From assembly GCF_028550395.1 (NCBI RefSeq), contig NZ_JAQQKW010000007.1, positions 124,001 through 188,000 of the forward strand: a stretch of 64,000 nt of DNA, in the 5' to 3' direction. Numbering within the stretch: position 1 is the stretch's first letter; every line of letters begins with the position of its first letter. Shown here one piece after another: positions 16,988-24,700 of the stretch. The notes beneath the pieces are model-generated. The model was not told the origin of the DNA and ran no database searches. It saw only the letters and a list, made by a program, of their open reading frames with translations. This DNA is from Asticcacaulis currens. Lineage in GTDB: Bacteria > Pseudomonadota > Alphaproteobacteria > Caulobacterales > Caulobacteraceae. Position numbers and translations under genes: made by a program.

Positions 16988-17005
16988 CTGAACGATAGCG
17001 TTCAG
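16988..17005. promoter_or_regulatory. Palindrome upstream of glycine-zipper gene 2
   Basis: CTGAACG-ATAG-CGTTCAG is a perfect 7-bp inverted repeat 63 bases before the start codon at 17068. It could be an operator or a 5' leader hairpin. No such palindrome was seen before copy 1. Confidence 0.35.
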
Positions 17006-17067
17006 TCCCGGTTCAGGCGGGCGGTGTCAGTGTGGAGCCACAACCTGTTCATGCAAAGGAGTATGTC

Positions 17068-17514
17068 ATGATCTCTACGTCCGCAAAACTGATCGCCGGG
17101 GGGTTCGCCGCCGCTCTGGCCCTCGGCATGGCCCTGCCGGCCGCTGCGCAAAACTATGACGGTTTCTGCTATCACAAGCAGCAAAACACCAAGACCAAGG
17201 GTACGGTCATCGGGGCCGTGGCCGGGGCCGCGCTCGGCAATGTGGTCGCCGGTAAGGGTAATAAGACCGAAGGCACGGTGCTGGGCGCCGTCGTTGGTGG
17301 CGCCATCGGCAATCAGGTCGGCGAAGAAGTGAAGGAAAACAAGATCGAAAAGTGCCTGAACGACCAGTATTTCGTATTCGCCGGCCGTGAATACGCACCG
17401 CCGCCCGCCCCCAAGGGCTATACGGTGGCCTACTATACCCAGCGTCCTTACTACAGCACCTATTACACGCACCGTAACGGTCGCGTCGTGGTGTGGACGC
17501 CGCGCCGCCGCTAA
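17068..17514 (+). CDS. Glycine-zipper 2TM domain secreted protein (copy 2)
   Basis: 148 aa from ATG 17068, six bases after AAGGAG. Signal peptide (LALGMALPAAAQ), then TKGTVIGAVAGAALGNVVAGKGNKTEGTVLGAVVGGAIGNQVG and the tail APKGYTVAYYTQRPYYSTYYTHRNGR. It matches the upstream protein nearly residue by residue in the zipper and in the YTQRPYYS segment, but differs in the linker (EEVKENKIEKC) and has a conserved Cys in each half. The two genes have separate terminators and are probably independently transcribed. Confidence 0.87.
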   Translation: MISTSAKLIAGGFAAALALGMALPAAAQNYDGFCYHKQQNTKTKGTVIGAVAGAALGNVVAGKGNKTEGTVLGAVVGGAIGNQVGEEVKENKIEKCLNDQYFVFAGREYAPPPAPKGYTVAYYTQRPYYSTYYTHRNGRVVVWTPRRR

Positions 17515-17540
17515 GCGGACAGGCTTCGGTTACAGGCAAA

Positions 17541-17566
17541 CGCCCGGCCCTGCGCCGGGCGTTTTT
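17541..17566 (+). terminator. Intrinsic terminator after glycine-zipper gene 2
   Basis: CGCCCGGC (17541-17548) and GCCGGGCG (17554-17561) with five T after the stem. Confidence 0.85.
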
Positions 17567-17583
17567 GCGTTCTGGCGAAAGAC

Positions 17584-17720
17584 AAAAAAAGGGGCCGGCG
17601 GGGACACCGGCCCACTTAAGAATAAGGGGCAAATTGAAACGAGAATAACTCGAACGCGCTCTGAAAGAGCGCGCCGTGGACCTTCTTCCGGAGGGGCCAC
17701 AGTCCATCAGAGAAACACAG
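17584..17720 (-). ncRNA. Candidate small structured RNA
   Basis: On the minus strand the stretch reads as a series of hairpins ending in a strong intrinsic terminator (GGGCCGG ... CCGGCCC then seven T, 17613-17584). Upstream are CGCGCTCT-TTC-AGAGCGCG (17673-17655), CGAG-TTATT-CTCG (17652-17640) and a stem GTGG...CCAC (17700-17676) with a C-rich side near CCCCTCC. No minus-strand protein gene ends here that would need the terminator. The 5' end is unknown and no clear promoter was found, so the left boundary is a guess. It resembles an sRNA in layout but I cannot assign a family. Confidence 0.4.
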
Positions 17721-17853
17721 ACAATTGTCGGTGGCTATACCGCCTATATGGGAGGCCCCCCCATAAACCCGTGACCCCGATTGTCGGCCCGGGACGCCCA
17801 TGTTACACCGGATACCAAGGTAATTCCTAAACCCGCAGGTACGTTGCGTTTAC

Positions 17854-18519
17854 ATGTCCGAGTCCCGTCTGGTCCTTATCGAGGACGATCCCTTCGTCCG
17901 TCGTCATATCGCCACTCTGATCGAGGCGGCACCGGACATGCGCCTGACGGGGGAGGCGGGGAGCGTGTCGGAGGGGCTGGGCCTTCTGGATACGGCCCCG
18001 GATCTGATCGTGCTGGATCTGGGCCTGAGCGACGGCAGCGGCCTTGAGATCATCAAGGCAGCGCGGCAGCGCGACCTACCGACCCGCATCCTCATCCTGA
18101 CGGTGTTTGGTGATGAAACCTCTGTCATTTCGGCCCTGACGGCGGGGGCGGACGGCTATGTCCTCAAAGACAGCGCCGAAAGCGAACTGATCGGCAGCAT
18201 CCGCCACACCCTGAACGGCGGGTCGCCGATTTCCGCCCCGGTGGCGGCCTATCTGTTGCGCCATATCCGCAAGGACACCTCGCTGGCCCTGACGGCGGGG
18301 CCCGAACTGGCCGAGGATGCGCCCGGCATCACACCGCGCGAAATCGAGCTTCTGTCGCTGCTGGCCAAGGGGCTGAGCTATAAGGAAGCCGCAGGGGTGC
18401 TCGACATTTCGCACCATACGGTCGGCACGCACGTCAAGGCCATCTATCGCAAGCTGGCGGTCAATTCGCGCTCCGAAGCCGTGTTTGAAGCCGTGCGCAG
18501 TGGCCTGATCCGCCTGTAA
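17854..18519 (+). CDS. NarL/FixJ family response regulator
   Basis: 221 aa. Receiver domain with the acidic pair Asp11/Asp12, phospho-acceptor Asp55 (LIVLDLGLSDG), Thr83 and Lys105 (YVLKDSAES), followed by a LuxR-type helix-turn-helix (ITPREIELLSLLAKGLSYKEAAGVLDISHHTVGTHVKAIYRKL). It acts as a DNA-binding regulator after phosphorylation, most likely by the histidine kinase whose gene starts 48 bases downstream. Target genes are not visible; the neighbouring glycine-zipper genes are possible. Confidence 0.95.
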   Translation: MSESRLVLIEDDPFVRRHIATLIEAAPDMRLTGEAGSVSEGLGLLDTAPDLIVLDLGLSDGSGLEIIKAARQRDLPTRILILTVFGDETSVISALTAGADGYVLKDSAESELIGSIRHTLNGGSPISAPVAAYLLRHIRKDTSLALTAGPELAEDAPGITPREIELLSLLAKGLSYKEAAGVLDISHHTVGTHVKAIYRKLAVNSRSEAVFEAVRSGLIRL

Positions 18520-18567
18520 AGCCTCACGCCGCTTGTGGGGATTGCACTCCTGCGGTTATGGTGCGGC

Positions 18568-20484
18568 ATGTTTCGCCTTCCGACCTCTGAGCCCTGGACC
18601 AGCCTGAGCCGTGCCCTGTTCTGGGCGCTGCTGGCTCAGATCGTTTTCTGGGGCGTGCTGTTCGCCTTCGCCCGCACGCCCCTGCCGCCGGAAAAAGTCG
18701 ATGCCTATCGCGTCAAGGCCGTCTATACCCGGCCTGTGGACGGTCTGACGCCGCAGGCCTTTCCGCTCAGCACCATGACCCTGTTGCCGGCGGGCCGGAC
18801 GCCCATGCCGGACGATTTTGCGAACATCTGCGTGCGCGGTGCCCGTTTCCCGGCGCAGCAGTTTTCGTTTCTGGTCACGCCGCAGCCGGGCCGGGGCTTC
18901 GAAGCCCTGTACCTGCCGATGATCAAGGACAATTACACCGTTTATCTCAATGGTCGCCTGCTGACAGCGCCGCGCGGGCAGTTCGGCTTTCCGTCCAGCC
19001 ACGACGGTATGCGGCCGCAACTGTTCAGCCTGACGCCCGATACGCTGCGCCCCGGCGAAAATCGTTTCGACATTGTGGCCGTCGCCAATGGCTGTCGGCC
19101 GCACATGAAGGGCGCGCTGTTCGGGCCGCAGACCGATCTGCGCCGCATTGAGGATCATCGGTTGACGACGGCTATCGGTATGCCGCTGATCACGGTGATT
19201 GCGGCCACCCTGCTGAGCATGATCGCCGCGGCCCTGCTGCCCATCAGCGGCTATAACCGCCTGTTCCTCAGCGTTACCCTGTTTATGGCGGCCTTGGCCA
19301 TACGCGGGGCCAGCTTCATGTGGCACGGCGATGCGCTGGAAGACAGCCTGCACGATACGCTTTTGTCGATTGTATCCGGCCTGACCATCGGGGCGACGGC
19401 CTATTTCCTCAAAAACTGGACCCTGGCCCCCGATCGTCACACGCCGATCATCGTCGGTGTGATGTCCGCCGACATCGCGGCCCTGCTTACCGGGTGGGTG
19501 ATGCAGCAGAGCTGGCTGCCGACCGTGACCGAGACGACGCTGATTTTGGTGTGCTCAGGCTATTTCCTGCATCGCATGTGGAAACTGGCGCAGTCGCAGC
19601 CGCAACTGCTGTTGCGCTCTTTTCCCTTTCTGTCGATTGGGTTGGTGACAACCCTTTATGATCTCTATCACGGCCTATTTGGCCTGCCGCGACCGCTGAC
19701 GGCGGGCCTCTACTTCCCCTTTGTGATCATCGCCGGGGTGGCCATCGACCTGGTGACGCGCGGGTTTGAGCTGTACCGCACGGCGGAGGAACAGCGCGCC
19801 GATCTGGCGCGGCAGGTACAGGATCGCGAGGCCGAAATCCGCGAGTCCTATATTAAACTTCAGGAGCAGGAACAGCTCAATGCCGTCAATGCCGAGCGCC
19901 AGCGCCTGATCCGCGACATGCACGACGGGGTCGGCGGGCATCTGGTCAGCCTGCTCATGCAGCTCAAGCTGGGGGCGGTGCCGGCGGAAACCATGCGGGT
20001 CAATATTCAGGCCGCCGTCGATGATCTGCGCCTGATCATCGACTCGATGGATTCGATGGGGGATTCGCTGGAGGTCGGGCTGGCCATCTTCCGCGAACGG
20101 ATGCGCCCGCGGCTTCAGGTGGTGGGGGTGGAACTGAACTGGCGCAATGCGCTGGATGTGGAGCCGCGCGGGTATCGGCCCAACGAAATTCTCAATATTT
20201 ACCGTATTTTGCAGGAAGGGGTTACCAATGCGCTCAAACACGCACAGCCAAAAACCATCGACCTCAGCCTGCGCGCCGACCCGGACCAGCCGGGCTGGCT
20301 GATCCTGACGCTCAGCGATGACGGGGTGGGCTTTGCCACCGATGAGCGCGCGTCGGCCGGGCGAGGCTTAAGCCACCTGCGCCGCCGCGCCCAGATGATC
20401 AGCGGACGCATCGACATCGTGTCGGCACCGGGCCATGGCACGACGATCCGGCTCTATGTGCCGCCGCCGTCATCCGCATCTTGA
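18568..20484 (+). CDS. NarL-type sensor histidine kinase with 7TM sensing region
   Basis: 638 aa from ATG 18568 (a GTG at 18535 is in frame but leaves no obvious ribosome site). Order: N-terminal helix, a beta-rich extracytoplasmic domain (about residues 50-200, 7TMR-DISM-like), about seven transmembrane helices (residues 200-395), coiled coil, HisKA_3 dimerisation domain with His452 in RLIRDMHDGVGGHL, and HATPase with N-box EGVTNALKHA (about 554) and G-box LSDDGVGFA. It should phosphorylate the response regulator encoded just upstream. The signal is unknown. Confidence 0.92.
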   Translation: MFRLPTSEPWTSLSRALFWALLAQIVFWGVLFAFARTPLPPEKVDAYRVKAVYTRPVDGLTPQAFPLSTMTLLPAGRTPMPDDFANICVRGARFPAQQFSFLVTPQPGRGFEALYLPMIKDNYTVYLNGRLLTAPRGQFGFPSSHDGMRPQLFSLTPDTLRPGENRFDIVAVANGCRPHMKGALFGPQTDLRRIEDHRLTTAIGMPLITVIAATLLSMIAAALLPISGYNRLFLSVTLFMAALAIRGASFMWHGDALEDSLHDTLLSIVSGLTIGATAYFLKNWTLAPDRHTPIIVGVMSADIAALLTGWVMQQSWLPTVTETTLILVCSGYFLHRMWKLAQSQPQLLLRSFPFLSIGLVTTLYDLYHGLFGLPRPLTAGLYFPFVIIAGVAIDLVTRGFELYRTAEEQRADLARQVQDREAEIRESYIKLQEQEQLNAVNAERQRLIRDMHDGVGGHLVSLLMQLKLGAVPAETMRVNIQAAVDDLRLIIDSMDSMGDSLEVGLAIFRERMRPRLQVVGVELNWRNALDVEPRGYRPNEILNIYRILQEGVTNALKHAQPKTIDLSLRADPDQPGWLILTLSDDGVGFATDERASAGRGLSHLRRRAQMISGRIDIVSAPGHGTTIRLYVPPPSSAS

Positions 20485-20536
20485 TATTGCGGCCAGAGTA
20501 AACTCGACTAACCCGACTTAGTTTAACGGGGTGGCT

Positions 20537-20779
20537 ATGACCACGGTCAATATACACGAGGCCAAAACCCACCTGTCGCGGCTGGTGGAACAGGCAGCCA
20601 AAGGCGAAAGCTTCATCATCGCCAAGGCAGGCAAGCCGGTGGCGCGCGTGAGCGCCATTGACGCGCCTGATCGGGCACAGGTGCGCCGTCTGGGGTTCCT
20701 GAGCGGTCATATCCGCACACCGGACGATTTTGACCGCCTGGGCGAAGAGGAGGTCGCGCGCCTGTTCGGTGGCGCATGA
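20537..20779 (+). CDS. Phd/YefM family antitoxin
   Basis: 80 aa from ATG 20537 (GTG 20531 is in frame just before). The start TTVNIHEAKTHLSRLVEQAAKGESFIIAKAGKPVARVSAID is the classic Phd/YefM DNA-binding fold; the C-terminal toxin-binding tail is RTPDDFDRLGEEEVARLFGGA. It should bind its own promoter and neutralise a VapC-like PIN-domain toxin. The stop codon TGA overlaps the ATG of the toxin gene (ATGA), the normal coupling, but that toxin frame is now broken. Confidence 0.92.
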   Translation: MTTVNIHEAKTHLSRLVEQAAKGESFIIAKAGKPVARVSAIDAPDRAQVRRLGFLSGHIRTPDDFDRLGEEEVARLFGGA

Positions 20780-21167
20780 AAGCTGCTGCTCGATACGCAT
20801 ATTCTGCTGTGGGCGGCGGGGGAGCCGGACAAACTGCCGCCAGAGATAAGGCGTCAACTCGAAGACCCGGAAAACACGCTGCTGTTCAGCGCTGCCAGCC
20901 TGTGGGAGGTCGCCATCAAGCGCGGGCTGGGGGGGCGATGATTTTCAGGCTGATCCGCGTCTGTTGCGGCGCGGGCTTCTAGATAATGACTATGTCGAAC
21001 TGCCGATCGTGAGCGCCCATACGGTGATGGTCGATACCCTGCCGCCTATCCACAAAGACCCGTTTGACCGCCTGGTGGTGGCGCAGGCCCTGTATGAAGG
21101 CGTGAAGCTGATCAGCGTCGATCCGCAGGTATTGCGCTATTTCGAGGCGTCTGCCTCTTCCCTGTGA
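20776..21167 (+). pseudogene. VapC-like PIN domain toxin, broken by two frameshifts
   Basis: The pieces in three frames join to a normal PIN toxin of about 130 aa: MK then LLLDTHILLWAAGEPDKLP...LLFSAASLWEVAIKRGLG then DDFQADPRLL...[44 protein letters not shown]. The PIN acidic residues are present (LLLDTH, SLWEVAIK, KDPFDRLV). The first break is an extra base in AAA at 20779-20781 just after ATG; the second is an extra base in a run of seven G at 20929-20935. Both are single-base insertions in homopolymers, so real decay and sequencing error are both possible. As written it cannot make active toxin. Confidence 0.88.
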
Positions 21168-21192
21168 AAGCCCATCTCGCTATAGGGTGAAT

Positions 21193-22662
21193 ATGACCGA
21201 CTCTGCCTCCAGATATATCCAGGGCCGCACCGGCCCGTGGGAACTCGTTATCGGCCTTGAGATTCACGCTCAGGTCGCCTCGACCTCCAAACTGTTTTCG
21301 GGTGCTGCCGTAGGCTTCGGCGCGGGCCCCAACGAACAGGTGAGCCTTGTGGATGCGGGCTTCCCCGGCATGTTGCCGGTGTTGAACCGCTTTTGCGTCG
21401 AGCAGGCGGTGAAGACGGGTCTGGGCCTGAAAGCGCAGATCAACCCGCATTCGCGCTTTGACCGCAAGAACTACTTCTATCCCGACCTGCCGCAGGGCTA
21501 TCAGATTTCGCAGCTCTTTTACCCCATCGTAGGTGAGGGCGAGGTGCTGATCGACCTGTCGGACGGCACCCAGAAGACGGTGCGGATCGAACGTCTGCAT
21601 CTGGAACAGGATGCGGGCAAGTCGATCCACGACCTCGATCCCAACAACACCTATGTCGATCTGAACCGGGCGGGCACGGCGCTGATGGAGATTGTCTCCA
21701 AGCCGGATATCCGCTCGGCCGAAGAGGCTGTGGCCTATTTCAAGAAAATCCGCACCATCCTCGTCTATCTCGGCACGTCCGATGGCGACATGGAAAAGGG
21801 CAATATGCGCGCCGACGTCAACGTTTCGGTGCGCAAGCCCGGTGCGGAGTTTGGTACGCGCTGCGAAATCAAGAACGTCAACTCGTTCCGCTTCATGCAG
21901 CAGGCGATTGAATACGAAGCGCGGCGTCAGATCGAAATTATCGAAGACGGCGGCACCATCACGCAGGAAACCCGCCTGTTTGACTCGGTGAAGGTCGAGA
22001 CGCGCTCGTTGCGTTCCAAGGAAGAGGCGCACGATTATCGCTACTTCCCCGATCCAGACCTGCTGCCGCTGGAGTTGGAGCTGGCCTGGATCGAAGACAT
22101 CAAGAAGTCCCTGCCGGAACTGCCCGACGACAAGCGTCAGCGTCTGATGACGCAATATGGTCTCAGCCAGTACGACGCCACCGTGCTGGTCACCGAGCAG
22201 GCGCGTGCCGACTATTACGAGGCGGCGGCGAAAGGCCGTGACGCCAAGCTGGTCGCCAACTGGGTGACCAACGAGCTTCTGGCCCGTCTGACCAAGGACG
22301 GGCTGGAGATCGAACAGAGCCCGCTGCCGCCGGCGCACATTGCCGGGCTGGTCGAACTGATTGAAACCAATGTCATTTCTTCGAAGATCGCCAAGACGGT
22401 GTTCGAGCACATGTGGGAAGGCAAGGGCACCCTCACCCCGGCGGAGATCGTCGAAACACACGGTCTCAAGCAGGTGACGGATACCGGCGCGATTGAGAAG
22501 GCCATTGACGAGATCATCGCGGCCAACCCCGACAAGGCCGAGGCGGCGAAGGAAAAGCCGCAGGCCATCGGCTGGTTCGTCGGTCAGGTCATGAAGGCCA
22601 CGGGCGGCAAGGCCAATCCGGCGGCGGTCAACGACCTCTTGAAAAGCAAGCTGGGTTTGTAG
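21193..22662 (+). CDS. gatB: Glutamyl/aspartyl-tRNA amidotransferase subunit B
   Basis: 489 aa from ATG 21193, after AGGG. GatB binds the misacylated tRNA, activates the side-chain carboxylate with ATP and accepts ammonia from GatA. Family features: [55 protein letters not shown], and [16 protein letters not shown], with the C-terminal GatB/YqeY helical domain ending in [14 protein letters not shown]. It lies 17 kb downstream of gatCA on the same strand and directly after the toxin pseudogene. Confidence 0.97.
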   Translation: MTDSASRYIQGRTGPWELVIGLEIHAQVASTSKLFSGAAVGFGAGPNEQVSLVDAGFPGMLPVLNRFCVEQAVKTGLGLKAQINPHSRFDRKNYFYPDLPQGYQISQLFYPIVGEGEVLIDLSDGTQKTVRIERLHLEQDAGKSIHDLDPNNTYVDLNRAGTALMEIVSKPDIRSAEEAVAYFKKIRTILVYLGTSDGDMEKGNMRADVNVSVRKPGAEFGTRCEIKNVNSFRFMQQAIEYEARRQIEIIEDGGTITQETRLFDSVKVETRSLRSKEEAHDYRYFPDPDLLPLELELAWIEDIKKSLPELPDDKRQRLMTQYGLSQYDATVLVTEQARADYYEAAAKGRDAKLVANWVTNELLARLTKDGLEIEQSPLPPAHIAGLVELIETNVISSKIAKTVFEHMWEGKGTLTPAEIVETHGLKQVTDTGAIEKAIDEIIAANPDKAEAAKEKPQAIGWFVGQVMKATGGKANPAAVNDLLKSKLGL

Positions 22663-22696
22663 ACCCTAATGATTTTTAATGAAATCGTCATTCAAG

Positions 22697-22904
22697 CACC
22701 TCCCCTGATTTCAGGGGAGGTGGATTTGACGCCGTTTAGGCGTCAAAGACGGTGGGGTTAACACCACCTGCTTTAACCCCACCCGGCGCTGCGCGCCGCC
22801 CTCCCCTGAAATCAGGGGAGCTGCTGTAGAGAGATATCGTTTCCCCCCTGATACCACCCCTATATACCTCCCCGTCAAGCTGGGGAGGTATATAGGGGTG
22901 GTAT
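22697..22904. repeat. Cluster of REP-like palindromes
   Basis: At least five inverted repeats in about 210 bases: CACCTCCCCTGA/TCAGGGGAGGTG (22697-22722, loop TT), TTTGACGCC/GGCGTCAAA (22725-22747), GGTGGGGTTAA/TTAACCCCACC (22751-22783), CTCCCCTGA/TCAGGGGAG (22801-22820), and a perfect 23-bp pair with an 8-base loop (22851-22873 with 22882-22904). The CTCCCC/GGGGAG core recurs at 40617-40637. Such elements are multicopy intergenic palindromes in Caulobacterales; they may stabilise or end the gatB transcript. Confidence 0.85.
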
Positions 22905-22912
22905 AGGTGTCC

Positions 22913-22938
22913 AAAGCCCCGCCGGTTGGCGGGGCTTT
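22913..22938. terminator. Bidirectional terminator after gatB
   Basis: AAAGCCCCGCC (22913-22923), loop GGTT, GGCGGGGCTTT (22928-22938): perfect 11-bp stem with T-run; ends gatB and the convergent gene at 22944. Confidence 0.92.
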
Positions 22939-22943
22939 TTTTG

Positions 22944-23429
22944 CTATTGATTAGTCGTCGGCTGGTCCTTGGTGACCGGCTCATCGGTTTGCGGAAGAGG
23001 CGGCACCGGGGCATTGGGGTCGCCCGCCTGCGGTTGATTGGTTGCTGGGGCCGGGTTAGCCGGGTCCTGCATCGGATCGGTGGCCGGTTGCGTCGGCTGA
23101 GCCGGATCGCCCATGGTCGGCGTGGCACGGGTATCCGGAGCCGGGGCACTGGTCGTAGTGCTGGCCTCGATTGAGACATCAGCCGCTTGAGCGGCGCGCA
23201 GGGACTGAGCGTTCAGTTCAGCGGTGGCGGCGTTCTGCGACTTGCGGTCCTGCTTGGCCGTAGGGGCCTGCTTTTCGCTTTTGGCCGTCATCGGGTCTTG
23301 CGTCGCGGGGTCTTGCGTCGCGCCGGTTTGCGGCATGGCATTCGTCTGACCGGACATATCCTGCGAGAAGGCCGTCGGAGCGACGAGCAGGAAGGCGGCG
23401 GTAGCGGCGGTGGTGAGAAGGCGGGTCAT
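22944..23429 (-). CDS. Secreted low-complexity Pro/Thr/Gln-rich protein
   Basis: 161 aa from ATG 23429, with TGAGGATCATC before it. Signal peptide (MTRLLTTAATAAFLLVAPTAFSQ) followed by a disordered region of repeated short motifs (ATQDPATQDP, PTQPATDPMQDPANPAPATNQPQAGDPNAP). No family recognised. Composition suggests an unstructured periplasmic or envelope protein. The same style (signal peptide plus low complexity) recurs at 26143 and 26765. Confidence 0.65.
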   Translation of the reverse strand: MTRLLTTAATAAFLLVAPTAFSQDMSGQTNAMPQTGATQDPATQDPMTAKSEKQAPTAKQDRKSQNAATAELNAQSLRAAQAADVSIEASTTTSAPAPDTRATPTMGDPAQPTQPATDPMQDPANPAPATNQPQAGDPNAPVPPLPQTDEPVTKDQPTTNQ

Positions 23430-23770
23430 GATGATCCTCAGGGATAGGGGGTGAAACTCTGAGCCAAGTCTCTCACCAACGCGCCGGCTCCTCAATTTTG
23501 CGGTCCTTGCAAAGCCGAACGCCTGTTTTACGGGCGGCTTATCTTCTTTATGGAGGTCATAAAAGGACGCTCAATCGGCGCGGATTCTGCCGGTTTACGC
23601 CCTTGCCACCGCATCCCGCGTTTACGGAAATGTTCGGGCGTCTGAGGCCGTCCTGACGTGTCCGCAATGTGTCTTATGCTTTTCCAACGCCCTAGGCGCC
23701 TTATCCCCAGCCTGGCCTTGCGCCCTCGACCGCCGCGTGAGAGATTGCCCTGAAACAAAAGGGGGACCGT
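23430..23770. other. Intergenic region before ABC exporter operon
   Basis: 341 bases between divergent genes. Apart from the ribosome site AAAAGGGGGACC before 23771 I see no convincing promoter, operator, RNA or protein gene. Confidence 0.4.
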
Positions 23771-24700
23771 ATGGCGTCCGACTATGCCCTAAGTCTCGAT
23801 GGGGTGAGCAAATATTACGGCGACTTCGCTGCGGTGAGGGATCTGAGTTTCCGCGTGCCGCGCGGCTCGATCTGCGGCTTTCTGGGGCCGAACGGAGCGG
23901 GTAAGACGTCGAGCGTGCGCATGATGCTGGGTTTGTCGCAACCGAGCGCGGGCACCATCACCGTGCTGGGCGGTGACGGCGCCAAGGTGCTCGACCGCAT
24001 CGGCTTCCTGCCCGAAGAACGCGGCCTGTATCGCAAGATGTCGCCGGTGGACATGATCGTCTTTCTGGCCGGTCTGAAGGGCATGAAGGCGTCGGCGGCG
24101 CGCAAGCGGGCCATCGAACTTCTGACGGCGCAGGGCCTCGGCGATTTTATGTACAAGCCGATCAAGTCCCTGTCGAAGGGCATGTCGCAAAAGGTGCAAC
24201 TGATCGGCTGTCTGGTCCATGATCCGGAGCTGGTCATTCTCGATGAACCCTTTTCCGGGCTCGATCCGGTCAATCAGCAGGGGCTGGAGGACATGATCCG
24301 CGATCTGGCGAAGCGGGGCGCGACCGTGCTGTTTTCTACCCACGTCATGGCCCATGCCGAGCGCCTGTGCGAAAACGTCGTCATGCTGACCAAGGGGCGC
24401 AAGGTGTTCGAAGGCACGCTGCGTCAGGCGCGCGAACGCGCACCGCGCTATCTGGAGCTGGAGGGCGTGCTGAACCGTGAGCAGGTCACGGGTCTGCCCG
24501 GCGTGTCCGAAGTGATCGACGGCGGTGCGGGCGAAGAGGGCACCCACCGCTGGCGTCTGCGCTTCCTGCCCGGCGTGACACCCAATGAGGCGCTGAAGAC
24601 GGTGCTGGTCGGCGGGCTGGATGTGCGCCGCTTCGAAGCGCATGAGCCGACCCTGCACGACGCCTTTATCGTCCTGACCAATGGCGGAGAACCGGCATGA
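23771..24700 (+). CDS. ABC transporter ATP-binding protein (NatA-like)
   Basis: 309 aa. Walker A GFLGPNGAGKTSS (about 38-50), Q-loop region IGFLPEERGLYRKM, signature SLSKGMSQKVQ and Walker B LVILDEPFSGLDP, switch His in LFSTHVMAHAE. The LPEERGLYRKM motif and the C-terminal domain of about 90 aa are typical of the NatA/DrrA group of exporter ATPases. It overlaps the permease gene by ATGA at 24697-24700, so the two form one transporter: ATP hydrolysis drives export of an unknown substrate (in NatAB, sodium). Confidence 0.95.
   Translation: MASDYALSLDGVSKYYGDFAAVRDLSFRVPRGSICGFLGPNGAGKTSSVRMMLGLSQPSAGTITVLGGDGAKVLDRIGFLPEERGLYRKMSPVDMIVFLAGLKGMKASAARKRAIELLTAQGLGDFMYKPIKSLSKGMSQKVQLIGCLVHDPELVILDEPFSGLDPVNQQGLEDMIRDLAKRGATVLFSTHVMAHAERLCENVVMLTKGRKVFEGTLRQARERAPRYLELEGVLNREQVTGLPGVSEVIDGGAGEEGTHRWRLRFLPGVTPNEALKTVLVGGLDVRRFEAHEPTLHDAFIVLTNGGEPA

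Larger units (their letters stand above)
17515..17853. other. Intergenic region with two terminators and a structured stretch
   Basis: 339 bases without a credible protein gene. It holds the plus-strand terminator of the glycine-zipper gene, a minus-strand terminator at 17584-17613, and a series of hairpins between about 17640 and 17700 that suggests a small RNA read on the minus strand (separate entry). The promoter of the response regulator at 17854 must also be here. Confidence 0.5.

Noticed and set aside
16970-17000. EcfG-type (GGAAC...CGTT) stress promoter before glycine-zipper gene 2
   Set aside because: Only GGAAG and CGAT are found at a fitting distance, two mismatches; not convincing.
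17616-17801. 61-codon minus-strand protein frame
   Set aside because: No ribosome site or family match; the stretch is better explained as a series of hairpins with a terminator.
22697-22904. CRISPR array
   Set aside because: The repeats are inverted palindromes of unequal length, not direct repeats with equal spacers, and no cas gene is near.
23528-23758. 76-codon minus-strand frame before the ABC exporter
   Set aside because: No ribosome site, biased Arg-rich composition and no family match; probably non-coding.
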